The notes under the pieces were generated by a model. It saw nothing but the letters and a program-made list of their open reading frames with translations. It ran no database searches and was not told the DNA's origin. Positions 43,143 to 51,290 of a DNA stretch of 64,000 nucleotides are shown here, piece by piece. The stretch covers positions 2,589,501 through 2,653,500 of the forward strand of contig NZ_CP136628.1 of the NCBI RefSeq assembly GCF_032918005.1. The letters run 5' to 3'. Position 1 is the first letter of the stretch. Every line of letters starts with the position of its first letter. The translations under genes and the position numbers were made by a program. This stretch comes from Bradyrhizobium sp. NDS-1 (lineage in GTDB: Bacteria > Pseudomonadota > Alphaproteobacteria > Rhizobiales > Xanthobacteraceae).

Positions 43143-43904
43143 GGCGCATCTCCCTTGTTCGTGGGGGCGGGAGCGCAACTGGCGTTCTCATCACCGATCT
43201 CATGCCAAGGGCCTTGCGGTGACGGAGGAAGTCTAGGCCTGCCGCGGCGGGGAGTCGGTATCTTTTGATACGTGCCGCAGATTAAATTTTCGAGGTGAAT
43301 CTGAGCCGGTTGAGCGAATTACTCAATTTGAGTGCGCCGTGATACTTGCCTTTATCACCGGCCGAGGCTCTGCCCATAAGCGTCGGTGGCCGAGAGACCG
43401 AGCGTGCTCCCGCCTTCCGGCAGATCGTGCGCGAGGCCCGCGAGCTGTTGAAGCAGTCGCCACCTCGATACATTCCTGGGACGCAAGAGGGTGGACGTGC
43501 TCCGAAGGAGGAGCCGCCGGACGTGGATTCGGGGTGACGCTGCGGCGTCGACACGCTTGCTCTGGTCTGAAGCGCGAGCTGCAGAATTTGCGAACGCGAT
43601 CGGCCGGATATGGCGAAAGCCTCGCCGTCCGCGAAGCCACGCTCGCGATACCGAGCGGGCGCGGACTCGAACGGCGCTTCCGGTCTCGATGTCGTGCGGT
43701 TGAGCTGGCGCACGATAGGGGCCCAGCAGTCGCGCCTCAGATGATCGAGAGCGCTCTCTCCACCCTGCTCGAAGTGAACCTCCTTCAACGGGAGCCAAAC
43801 GCATCCGTTGACATTGTTCTTGATTTGTTCTACAATAGGCAATATTTCAACCTGTGGGCGAATAGCAAAATCGAATTTGGTCCACGACTTCTGCGGGTCA
43901 GTTG
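43143..43904. other. Region without a confident gene, possibly decayed
   Basis: About 760 nt. Open frames on both strands overlap with mixed codon bias and lack ribosome sites. A + frame around 43346-43537 has some coding character but starts with TTG only. Likely spacer or decayed accessory DNA next to the toxin/immunity island. Confidence 0.4.
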
Positions 43905-44681
43905 ATGAGTCAGTCGCTTCTTTCTTTTGTCCTTTTGAACAATCCCGTAACACCGGACATGTCTGCGGTCGCCAAGGTCCTTCACGCCCGACATCCGGAG
44001 CTGGCAACGGAGGTGATGGACGGAGGTGCGCAGCAGTCTCAGGCAAACTCGCCGCTCATTCGCTGCGGCACAGATCTCGTTGCCGTCATGTCGATGCCGG
44101 CACCCGTCCCAGACGATCAGGGACTGTGGGCGCGCGCGGCCACGACGTGGCCGGAGAGCAAGGCGGTGGCCGCCTGGCATCGAGGTCATCTGATCGTATC
44201 GATGCTCGGAAAGGGTGAGCAGCCGCTGCTCGCCGCGCGCGCCACGACCGCGGTCATCGGCGCGCTGATTGCGACGATGCCGGAATGTTGCGGCGTGGTG
44301 TGGGCCGGCCGGGTTGCGCGGCCCGCCGATCTCTGGCTCGAAACGTCCCGCGATTCCTTCGAACCGTATCCCGACTATCCCTTCAGGCTGTGGGTCGACA
44401 TTCTGCCGTTCCGCTCAGGAGCCAAGATCGGCGCGGTCACGATGGGCTTGTCCGCCTTCGTCGGCCGTGAGATCGAGTTCGTGACAAGCAAGCTCACGCT
44501 TGCGGCGCTGTTCGACAAGGTGTCCGGGCTGTCCGTCTATCTGATCGAGCATGGCAATGTCGTGAAGGACGGCGACACGATCGGGGCAAGCGCGAGCGAG
44601 CGGATTCAGGTTCGTTACAAGAATTCCGATGCATTTGGCGGGCTGCCGGTTTTCTACTGTGTTGACGAGTTCAATCACTGA
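43905..44681 (+). CDS. DUF4261-domain protein
   Basis: A 258-aa soluble protein. The C-terminal third has the DUF4261 pattern (GLSAFVGREIEFVTSKLT...VYLIEHGNVVKDGDTIG...RIQVRY). The role of this domain is not established. An ATG at 43905 follows an in-frame TTG. It is the first gene of the toxin/immunity island, and a degraded second copy of its 3' part lies downstream. Confidence 0.75.
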   Translation: MSQSLLSFVLLNNPVTPDMSAVAKVLHARHPELATEVMDGGAQQSQANSPLIRCGTDLVAVMSMPAPVPDDQGLWARAATTWPESKAVAAWHRGHLIVSMLGKGEQPLLAARATTAVIGALIATMPECCGVVWAGRVARPADLWLETSRDSFEPYPDYPFRLWVDILPFRSGAKIGAVTMGLSAFVGREIEFVTSKLTLAALFDKVSGLSVYLIEHGNVVKDGDTIGASASERIQVRYKNSDAFGGLPVFYCVDEFNH

Positions 44682-44740
44682 TGTCGACGGGCGACTTCCG
44701 ATCGGCGCTTGCCGTCAGCTTCATTGCTCGATGTCGATCG

Positions 44741-44824
44741 TTTGACACGTCGGGCAAAACACTGGCAGAGTGGCATCATCGGAAGAGTTCGGAAAAAGCC
44801 CGCGGGATGCCGCGGGCTTTTTTG
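44741..44824 (+). ncRNA. Small-RNA-like repeat element, copy A
   Basis: The conserved block TTGACACGTCGGGCAA...CACTGGCAGAGTGGCATCATCG is followed by a perfect 11-bp hairpin (44795-44805 / 44810-44820, loop GATG) and a T run. It begins 59 nt after the DUF4261 stop. Could be a separate small RNA gene or a repeated terminator cassette. Confidence 0.6.
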
Positions 44825-44833
44825 TTGGAGCAA

Positions 44834-45046
44834 AACTTGGGTTTTCCAGCTGGGGCGGTCGCGGGAATAACTTCCTACGAGGTTCAGTCCAAGGTCTGTC
44901 CCCGACCTCCCGGGCTTCGTTTCGGTCAGCGCGTTGACGGACGGCCACACGATCGGTCCAAGCGCGAGCGAGCGCATTCAGGTTGTTGCAACAATTTCTG
45001 AAGTGTTTGGCTGCCGGTGTTTTACTCTACCGACAATCCTGTGTAG
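44834..45046 (+). pseudogene. Remnant of a second DUF4261 gene
   Basis: The bases at 44936-45035 align with the 3' end of the intact DUF4261 gene (44572-44670); both carry ACACGATCGG..CAAGCGCGAGCGAGCG. Upstream, the frame reads VAGITSYEVQSK against VGREIEFVTSK of the intact gene. Small indels break the frame after RIQV. Only about 70 codons of the C terminus remain. Confidence 0.7.
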
Positions 45047-45105
45047 ATGGGCAGCTCGGCACCCGCACCGGGACCGGCTAGACCTGTGCAAATGAGAGAA
45101 GACTG

Positions 45106-45726
45106 ATGGTTGGTTCTCCTCCTGAGCGACGCCGGATTAAGGCGAAGGCTCGAAGGTTCTATGTCGTTGGTCTGGCTCGGTTTCAAACGGCGCCGGGATG
45201 GGAGATGGAGAATCTCGCAGTTCTCGCAGGGGGACGCCACGTACTCATTCCACCGCCGGGACGAGGCTTCGTGCCTTACCCTGAAACACCGCGACTGGTC
45301 ATCGACAAATCTCTTGGCCGAGCTCCCGCGGACTGGGAGCTCTTTCACGACTACCGGCTTGTTTCGGATAGAATGAAGAGCCTCCTCGAGGAATTGGATT
45401 TGGAGGGAGTTCGCTTCGTCAGATGCGAGACACGTTACCGAGACGGTCGAGCGGCACCAACATATTGGCTTTGTGATGTCGTCAGGGTCCTCGATGCAGT
45501 CGACGAAGCGAAATCGGTTCTTGAGATCGAATATCCCACGCCCGGCCGCAAAGTTTACAATCTGAGGGGAAGAAGCAGCCTCGTCTTCAAGGAGGATAGT
45601 GTCGGGGCGGCTCATATCTTCAGGCTTCTCTTCTATCCCACGATAGTCTGTGACCAAGTCGCTAAGGATGCGTGCAAGGAGGCGGGCATGAAAGGCATCG
45701 GATTTACCGATGCGACCAAGTATTGA
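45106..45726 (+). CDS. Imm11-like (DUF1629) immunity protein
   Basis: A 206-aa cytosolic protein. Motifs RLVSDRMKSLLEELDLEGVRFV, PTYWLCDVVRVLDAVDE and HIFRL...CDQVAKDACKEAGMKGIGF match the Imm11/DUF1629 family of immunity proteins in polymorphic toxin systems. Base composition looks less GC-rich than neighbours, which suggests transfer. It lies 362 nt upstream of the nuclease-like gene and probably protects against it. Confidence 0.75.
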   Translation: MVGSPPERRRIKAKARRFYVVGLARFQTAPGWEMENLAVLAGGRHVLIPPPGRGFVPYPETPRLVIDKSLGRAPADWELFHDYRLVSDRMKSLLEELDLEGVRFVRCETRYRDGRAAPTYWLCDVVRVLDAVDEAKSVLEIEYPTPGRKVYNLRGRSSLVFKEDSVGAAHIFRLLFYPTIVCDQVAKDACKEAGMKGIGFTDATKY

Positions 45727-46088
45727 ACTGATGCGCCGCGTTGTCGATTTGAAATCTTTCGTCGAGAGATCCGCCGATCAGAGGCAAGAGCGTTCTTGTC
45801 CAGCCGCGTCTCATCGGAGTATGGCCTAGAAAAGTCGGGCTCGCGAGATATTGCGAGCTTCTTTATTGCCATTCCTTGCGGCCAGGTGTTTTCCTGGCTG
45901 CTCATGCGAAGCCTCGCATCGAGCAATTGCATGGCGCCCCGAAGGCATTGCTGGTTATCAGCTGCCGCCTCGCCCGATAGCAGGGACGAGTAATCAAGAC
46001 CGAAAATCTAGTTTCCTCCACTCGCATGCGGGCACCGACGTCTTGGGGCCGCGCTGATTCATGCCTTGGCGCAACGCAAGAGGCTAGC
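45727..46088. other. Spacer between immunity and toxin genes
   Basis: About 360 nt of lower-GC sequence without a supported gene. It contains a hairpin with T-rich tail at 45839-45867 and the leader of the toxin gene (AAGAGG just before 46089). Confidence 0.4.
45839..45867 (+). terminator. Weak terminator-like hairpin after immunity gene
   Basis: GCTCGC (45839-45844) pairs with GCGAGC (45853-45858), 8-nt loop, followed by TTCTTTATT. It could end the immunity transcript. Confidence 0.4.
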
Positions 46089-47708
46089 ATGTTCCAGATC
46101 CATCACATCTTGCCACAGAGCCTTGCCGGCCACTTCACACTCAAGGTCTTGGGCGATCGTTTCAATCTTAATGGCATCAAGAATTTGATCGATCTTCCAT
46201 CAAGTCAGGAAGCTGCTCGAGAGTTAGGATCAAGCCCTCATACAGGAGGGCATCTTGCGAGCTATAACAAGATGTTCTGCAAATTTCTCGAGGGGCTCCA
46301 GTCGCACCCATCTTTCGCCGCCGCCGAGCAAGGCGATACGGCTGCTGTTGATCAACTGGACGTCGAGATGAGCAGCTTTCTTGCAGCTGCCAAGCACGCG
46401 CTGGCGAGGGGGCATTTGTTCACCAATACGCCTTTGGGAATGACGCCCGAGGGCGCGAACAGGCATATCGACGACTGGCATGCAAACTGGAAAACGTATG
46501 CCGAAGAGAATCGCGACAGCATTCGGCAGATGCAGGACACTGTTGATCAACTTCATGCTGCCAGCCAATGGCGAGGCGCGCTGCGTGCTCCCATCCTCCT
46601 TCCCGACGGGACTCTCAGTCTCGCAGACAAGTTAGGGATCATAGCGCGATACTCACAGAAGGGTCTCACTGATTCACCTATTTCGCAGCACTTCGCAGCT
46701 GTTGAACCTGTTCCCGACCAGCCTGGCCTCATTCCTCCAGTCATTGATACGCGGGTACCACCCTTTACTCCGCCTTTGCCCGAAGATTTGAATCGACCGG
46801 AAGGATTGACGCCGGGGCCGCCTCAAACTTTTGGGCTTCCCGGTTTGCCTGCTGCTGATCCGCGAGGCTTTGGGCCGCTACCTCCCACGACGGTGGCCCC
46901 TCAAGATTCGCTGGTTCTCAGGTTCGATCCGACTAGCGGGGCTCCGCTGCCGTTTTTCGAGCGCTCCCCGATCCTAGATCCGGACCCTCCTTCGGCCGCC
47001 GCGCCGCCTAACGCGCTGTATGGTGTCGCAGCAGTCGCAGCGCTCGGAGCGGTCGCTCCGCAGCTCCTCCCGTTGCTAGGAATGTTAGGCGCCGTGGGGC
47101 TCGCAGGGACCGTGCCGGCTCGCGCTTCCGGTGCGGAGAGCGGCGCCGGGATAACCGGTGGAGGCGTCTTCTCCACCGGCACAACTCCATACGATCCATT
47201 TGCCCCGGGCAGCCCTGCCCCTCGGGCAGGCGGCAGTTCTCTTGGGCTTGCGCCCGGATGGCCGGTTGAAGACAATTCTCCCAAGCCAGAACATACCGGT
47301 ACGTTCGCAGATCGCTTCGGCAATTGGACGAGCACGCCAAGCGCCACCATGCATGCCGAGCATTTGCCCCAAGTGGCCCCTACGCCCGCTGCAGGATCAA
47401 TCGCGTCCGAAGACGTTCGGCGCCTCGCCCGGGTCAACGAGTCCAACGCGGGCAGCGTGTTTGCGTCCGGGAGTGCGCCGGTCCCCTATCTGCCGTCCAC
47501 GGAATTCAACGAGCGATATGGCAGTTGGGCCGTTCCGACTGCTCACAGCGGGCAACCGCAGCTGAGCAAGCCGATCGGTACCTTCGCCGACGAGCCGAGC
47601 TACCTCATTCCGCCACCGATCTTCGGAGTAGACGGTTCGGGCAATCCGGGCACGGATGCCGAGAAGTGGTTCTCGCGTTGGATACGGCCGTTGCTTCCGC
47701 CGGAGTGA
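46089..47708 (+). CDS. Putative toxin with N-terminal HHI/AHH-type nuclease domain
   Basis: A 539-aa protein. The first ~130 residues carry HHILPQSL at residues 5-12, a conserved Asn/Asp-rich core (RFNLNGIKNLIDLP) and PHTGGHLASYNK, matching the AHH/HNH-endonuclease VII-like toxin nuclease pattern. A helical region follows to ~200. The remainder is Pro/Gly-rich, with a hydrophobic segment near 310-345 (VAAVAALGAVAPQLLPLLGMLGAVGLAG). Usually a toxin domain is at the C terminus; here it is at the N terminus and no secretion signal is seen. ATG 46089 follows AAGAGG. The Imm11-like gene upstream supports a toxin role. Confidence 0.7.
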   Translation: MFQIHHILPQSLAGHFTLKVLGDRFNLNGIKNLIDLPSSQEAARELGSSPHTGGHLASYNKMFCKFLEGLQSHPSFAAAEQGDTAAVDQLDVEMSSFLAAAKHALARGHLFTNTPLGMTPEGANRHIDDWHANWKTYAEENRDSIRQMQDTVDQLHAASQWRGALRAPILLPDGTLSLADKLGIIARYSQKGLTDSPISQHFAAVEPVPDQPGLIPPVIDTRVPPFTPPLPEDLNRPEGLTPGPPQTFGLPGLPAADPRGFGPLPPTTVAPQDSLVLRFDPTSGAPLPFFERSPILDPDPPSAAAPPNALYGVAAVAALGAVAPQLLPLLGMLGAVGLAGTVPARASGAESGAGITGGGVFSTGTTPYDPFAPGSPAPRAGGSSLGLAPGWPVEDNSPKPEHTGTFADRFGNWTSTPSATMHAEHLPQVAPTPAAGSIASEDVRRLARVNESNAGSVFASGSAPVPYLPSTEFNERYGSWAVPTAHSGQPQLSKPIGTFADEPSYLIPPPIFGVDGSGNPGTDAEKWFSRWIRPLLPPE

Positions 47709-47751
47709 GGGCTTGTCTAGAAGTAGTGTACGCGGTGCGCGATCGGAGCCG

Positions 47752-47835
47752 TTTGACGCGTCGGGCAAAACACTGGCAGAGTGGCATCATCGAAAGAGTT
47801 CGGATCGAGCCCGCGGGAAGCCGCGGGCTTTCTTT
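47752..47835 (+). ncRNA. Small-RNA-like repeat element, copy B
   Basis: Same conserved block as copy A (one base differs in the TTGAC-region), then hairpin arms 47808-47816 / 47821-47829 with loop GAAG and a T-rich tail. It begins 44 nt after the toxin stop. Copies A and B bracket the Imm11-toxin pair. Confidence 0.6.
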
Positions 47836-47862
47836 ATTCTGCGGAAATGTGACGTTCGCGCG

Positions 47863-49395
47863 CTACGCCGCAGCCAATCCAAACCACCGGATCAACGCAT
47901 CCTCCAACCCGCCCTGGCTCCCGTCTCCCACCCAGGCCACATGCCCGTCGGGCCGCACCAGCACCGCGCCGGGCGCGGTGACCTGTCCGATCGCGGGAAG
48001 CTCCCATGGGCCGTCATAGGCGGCGTCGACAACACCGACGCGGTCCGCCCAGGGCGTGAGGTCGATTGACGCTCGCTTGCCGAAATTGACCAGCACGCCG
48101 CGTGCGCCATGCAGCAGCGTGAACAGGTTTTGCTTCTGTCCTTCGATCGTCAGATCGAGATCCGGCATGCGCCGGCCGAGCAGCGCGTGGCCTTCGCCGA
48201 GATCGTAGGCGATGTCGAGCCCGCTCATCATCGCGCCGAAGCGCTTGCGCGGCTCGTCCATGCCGAGCAGCTCGGCGATGGCCTCGCGCGCGGCCTTGCG
48301 GCCCTCGTCGCCGCGGCGGAGCAGGGCGATCTGCGCCATGGTGTTCTTGAGGACGCGCGCGCCAACCGGATGGCGCTCCGTGTGGTAGCTGTCGAGCAGG
48401 CTGTCGGGCGAGACGCCTTTGACCACCTGCGCCAGCTTCCAGCCGAGATTGACGGCGTCCTGCACACCCAGATTGAGGCCCTGCCCGCCGACGGAGTGAT
48501 GGATATGCGCGGCGTCGCCGGCGAGCAGCACGCGACCGCTGCGATAGGACACGGCCTGGCGCGCCGCATCGGTGAAGCGGGAGATCCAGGCCGGATCGTG
48601 CAGGCCGAAATCGGTGCCGTAGACGGCCACGAGCGCCTCGCTGAGGTCGCGCTGGGTGGGCGGACCGGTGCGATCGAGACTTGCTTCGGTCACGACGACC
48701 AGCACGCGTCCGCTCTCGGCCTTGCTGAGGCCGTGAAAGCCGAGCGCATCGTGACGCAGGCCGAATTCCGGCGCCTCGCGCATCTCGACCTCGGCCATGA
48801 GGTTGAGAAGCGTCGGCGCGGTGCCGGGGAAGTCGATGCCCGCGGTCTTGCGCACCAGGCTGCGGCCGCCGTCGCAGCCGACCAGGTAATTTGCGCGCAA
48901 GCGCTCGCCGCCTGACAGCGAGACGTCGACGCCGGTCTCGTCCCGCGCAAAGCCCGTGACCTCGCGATTGCGATAGAAGGGAACGCCGAGCTCCATGGCC
49001 CACTCGGCCAGGATGCGCTCGATGTGGGCCTGCCGCAGCGCGAGCCCGTAAGCGTGCCGTGTGGGGAGGTCGCTGATGTCGAGTCTGGTCCAGGCAAAGC
49101 CCGCGAGCTGGACGATCCGTCCTTCGCGCAGGAAGCGGTCGGCAACGCCGCGCTGATCGAGGATCTCGATCGTGCGCGCGTGCAATCCGCCGGCGCGCGT
49201 CTCGACCATCGCCTGATCGGGGCGCCGCTCGACGATGGCCACGTCGACATCGGCGAGCGCGAGCTCGGCGGCCAGCATCAGCCCGGTCGGGCCGCCGCCC
49301 GCAATCACCACGGCGTGCTCGTTCCGCGCCGGGTTTTCCGCGCGGGTTCGCTGCGGGCGGCGGCGCGAACGGGAACTGGGAAGCAGTACGGACAT
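47863..49395 (-). CDS. FAD-dependent group A aromatic monooxygenase
   Basis: A 510-aa flavoprotein hydroxylase of the PheA/MhpA-like class, which hydroxylates an aromatic or polyketide ring with NAD(P)H and oxygen. The dinucleotide fold is GGGPTGL near residue 33, the middle motif is CDGGRSLVRK, and the second FAD motif is GDAAHIHHSVGGQGLNLG. A C-terminal thioredoxin-like domain follows. The first ~25 residues are Arg-rich and may not belong to the folded domain. Substrate unknown. Confidence 0.84.
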   Translation of the reverse strand: MSVLLPSSRSRRRPQRTRAENPARNEHAVVIAGGGPTGLMLAAELALADVDVAIVERRPDQAMVETRAGGLHARTIEILDQRGVADRFLREGRIVQLAGFAWTRLDISDLPTRHAYGLALRQAHIERILAEWAMELGVPFYRNREVTGFARDETGVDVSLSGGERLRANYLVGCDGGRSLVRKTAGIDFPGTAPTLLNLMAEVEMREAPEFGLRHDALGFHGLSKAESGRVLVVVTEASLDRTGPPTQRDLSEALVAVYGTDFGLHDPAWISRFTDAARQAVSYRSGRVLLAGDAAHIHHSVGGQGLNLGVQDAVNLGWKLAQVVKGVSPDSLLDSYHTERHPVGARVLKNTMAQIALLRRGDEGRKAAREAIAELLGMDEPRKRFGAMMSGLDIAYDLGEGHALLGRRMPDLDLTIEGQKQNLFTLLHGARGVLVNFGKRASIDLTPWADRVGVVDAAYDGPWELPAIGQVTAPGAVLVRPDGHVAWVGDGSQGGLEDALIRWFGLAAA

Positions 49396-49520
49396 GTCGT
49401 GACCCCTCGGCTTGGTGTCGGGTCGGGGGTTCTACGGCAGAGGCGGGGACTTGAAGCAAGCCCGTTGCGCACCACATATTGAGTTGGGAGGAGAGGCTTG
49501 CCCTTTTCGCGTTGGCCGCG

Positions 49521-49610
49521 TTGACACGTCGGGCAACACACCGGCATGATGGCATCATCGACAGAGTCTGGTTCGGCCCGCGCGGGAGATGCCCGCTGCG
49601 GGTTTTGTTT
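49521..49610 (+). ncRNA. Small-RNA-like repeat element, copy C
   Basis: TTGACACGTCGGGCAACACACC... GGCATCATCG, then a different GC-rich stem (CCCGC/GCGGG enclosing GCGGG/CCCGC) and TTTTGTTTTG. The stem keeps pairing with new bases. Located between the monooxygenase start and the 3' end of the response regulator gene. Confidence 0.55.
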
Positions 49611-49617
49611 TGCCGAT

Positions 49618-49962
49618 TCAGCAAATGCCGGTGGTTCGCTGCATGACGTCGGCGAGTTCCTCGAAGGAGAAAGGCTTGCGGATCATCGGCAGGCCGCCGC
49701 GCCGGGGCTCGCGACCGGAGAGTTGCAGCACCTTGAGCTCCGGACGGACTCGCCTTGCCAGCTCGGCCAGCTCATGACCGTCCATGCCGGGCATGTTGAT
49801 GTCGGTGATGAGAATGGAGATCTCCTTGTGCTGCTCAAGCCGGTCGAGTGCGTCCGGTCCGCTTTGGGCCCTGACCACCTCGCAGCCGAGCTCTTCCAGC
49901 ATGTCCACGACGACGTCGAGGACGGCGGGATCGTCGTCAACAATCAGGACAGTGTGGCTCAT
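49618..49962 (-). CDS. Single-domain response regulator (CheY-like receiver)
   Basis: A 114-aa receiver domain only. The acidic pair (VDDD) is near residues 8-10, phospho-acceptor Asp near 53 (ITDINMPGMDG), Thr/Ser in LQLSG, and Lys in IRKPFS. ATG at 49962 with AAGGA upstream. Its kinase is not nearby. Confidence 0.84.
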   Translation of the reverse strand: MSHTVLIVDDDPAVLDVVVDMLEELGCEVVRAQSGPDALDRLEQHKEISILITDINMPGMDGHELAELARRVRPELKVLQLSGREPRRGGLPMIRKPFSFEELADVMQRTTGIC

Positions 49963-50026
49963 CGCGCGGACATTCCTTGCAACCAGAGGGGTAAACGCGC
50001 CGCTCGTCCGGTAGGTTCCTGCGGGC

Positions 50027-50227
50027 CTAATCGTCCTTCGACACATCGCCGGGCTTTTCAGGAACGCTGATGGTGCCGCCCTCGCCGTGCTCGAGATTGC
50101 GGCCGCTGTCCCGGGTCTCGCCGGGCTCTTCGATGATCGAATCCTGCATCTCGCGCTTTTCGTCGCGGCGCGGCTTGTCTGCGGGCAGGCCGCGCGATGC
50201 CTGCTGGTGCGTCGTCTCTCGTGTCAT
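50027..50227 (-). CDS. Small hydrophilic protein, 66 aa
   Basis: GGGAGG precedes the ATG at 50227. The product is rich in Glu, Asp, Arg and Gly with no hydrophobic core, probably disordered. Located upstream of the receiver gene on the same strand. Function unknown. Confidence 0.6.
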   Translation of the reverse strand: MTRETTHQQASRGLPADKPRRDEKREMQDSIIEEPGETRDSGRNLEHGEGGTISVPEKPGDVSKDD

Positions 50228-50275
50228 GGGCCGATCCTCCCGATCGGCTAACGTTCACCGAGCCTGCAAGTTCTT

Positions 50276-50366
50276 TTGACACGTCGGGCAAAACACTGGC
50301 AGAATGGCATCATCGAAAGAGGTTTGGTTCAGCCCGCGCGGAGCAATCTGCAGCGGGCTGCTTCAT
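50276..50366 (+). ncRNA. Small-RNA-like repeat element, copy D
   Basis: Conserved block as in copy A, followed by hairpin arms CAGCCCGC (50330-50337) and GCGGGCTG (50353-50360). The T tail is weak. Copy E starts 105 nt later, so D and E are in tandem. Confidence 0.55.
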
Positions 50367-50380
50367 TTCCGAAAGAGGCT

Positions 50381-50470
50381 TTGACACGCCGGGCAAAACA
50401 TCGGCATGATGACATCATCGAGACGAGTTTGGTTCACCCGCGCGGACGTCATCCGCCGCGGGTTTTTTCG
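50381..50470 (+). ncRNA. Small-RNA-like repeat element, copy E
   Basis: TTGACACGCCGGGCAAAACAT...GACATCATCG, then an 11-bp stem with one bulge (50436-50446 / 50452-50463) and at least five T residues. Strong intrinsic terminator. Confidence 0.58.
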
Positions 50471-50767
50471 TCTCGATTTCAGAATCGGACGGCGGCGGCG
50501 CATTGCGGCCACGCACTCGTCAAACCTGGAGCGCCGATCGGCGCGCCCGCCGTCCGAACCATTGCCGGCCGTGCACGCGCGAACGTGCCGGCCCGCGGCG
50601 CATGGGCCGATGGCCCGCGCCGCTGCGGTCTCCGGACGACACGGAGATAGGGTTCGCGCCCGAAACGATCGCGCCTCGCCTGGCGCGATCTGCCGCGCAT
50701 TTTCTTCGCATGGAGGGATGATGACCGTCTATCTGATTTCGCTCGCGCTTACGAGCCGGACAAGCTG

Positions 50768-50941
50768 ATGGGCTATTGCGTGGCGATCTACTTCGCAAAG
50801 CTCCTGGTCTGGGACGAGGTGCTTGGATTTGGCTCGACGGACGCTCTGGCGGGATTTGCGGCGATCACGGCCAATCTGGTCGTCTCCTTCTACTTCGCCA
50901 AGCGCGGTTTCGAGAACGTTGCGAGGATCATCAAGCGGTGA
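50768..50941 (+). CDS. Small phage-like membrane protein (possibly frameshifted at its 5' end)
   Basis: 57 aa with membrane segments (YCVAIYFAKLLVW and FAAITANLVVSFYFAKRG). The coding signal and same reading frame extend upstream (…DFARAYEPDKL) without an ATG, while a well-placed ATG at 50720 behind GGAGGG reads MTVYLISLAL in another frame. A one-base frameshift near 50745-50765 would join them into ~73 aa. Overlaps the next gene (GTGA). Confidence 0.5.
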   Translation: MGYCVAIYFAKLLVWDEVLGFGSTDALAGFAAITANLVVSFYFAKRGFENVARIIKR

Positions 50942-51237
50942 AAATTCAGGACGAAGAAATTCGAGCGATTGTCGCGCAGACGCTGGCCGAGCAACAAAGA
51001 ATTCAGCAGGAGAGCGTCGATGCCATCGTATTGAAAGCGGTGGCATCAGTCCTGGCCTCGTTCGGGATCGAAGACGATGACCGGAAAGAGCTCAGAGCTG
51101 ATTTCCAGCACCTGCGGCGCTGGCGAAAGAGTGTGGAACAGGCCCAGAGCTACACCTTCAAGGCCGTGATCACGGTGATTGCGACCGGCCTGATGGGGGC
51201 GGTCTGGCTCGGTGTCAAAGTCGTGCTGGGCAAGTGA
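50938..51237 (+). CDS. Phage-type membrane protein (DUF6127-like), 99 aa
   Basis: N-terminal helical, charged domain and C-terminal membrane segment (FKAVITVIATGLMGAVWLGVKVVL) preceded by DFQHLRRWRKSVEQ. The layout fits small membrane proteins of alphaproteobacterial phages. GTG start overlaps the upstream stop. Role unknown; holin or membrane accessory is possible. Confidence 0.6.
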   Translation: MKIQDEEIRAIVAQTLAEQQRIQQESVDAIVLKAVASVLASFGIEDDDRKELRADFQHLRRWRKSVEQAQSYTFKAVITVIATGLMGAVWLGVKVVLGK

Positions 51238-51290
51238 CCTCGACGCCACGGAATCGCCGTCGCAGCATTACCTCGCCAACAGGTTACCCG

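Noticed and set aside
45633..45932. 99-codon minus frame next to the immunity gene
   Set aside because: Overlaps the 3' end of the immunity gene in antisense, lacks motifs and a ribosome site.
48014..49624. 536-codon minus-strand frame across the monooxygenase
   Set aside because: Runs in a different frame of the same strand, with Arg/Ala-rich composition. The real monooxygenase has all FAD motifs.
44741..50470. Conserved minus-strand peptide beginning MMPLCQCFARRV within the repeated elements
   Set aside because: It occurs because the DNA element is conserved. Conservation includes non-coding bases and stops once the variable hairpin begins, and no ribosome site is seen.
50276..50470. CRISPR-like tandem repeats
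   Set aside because: Only two tandem copies with ~105-nt period and internal hairpins; no short regular spacers and no cas genes.
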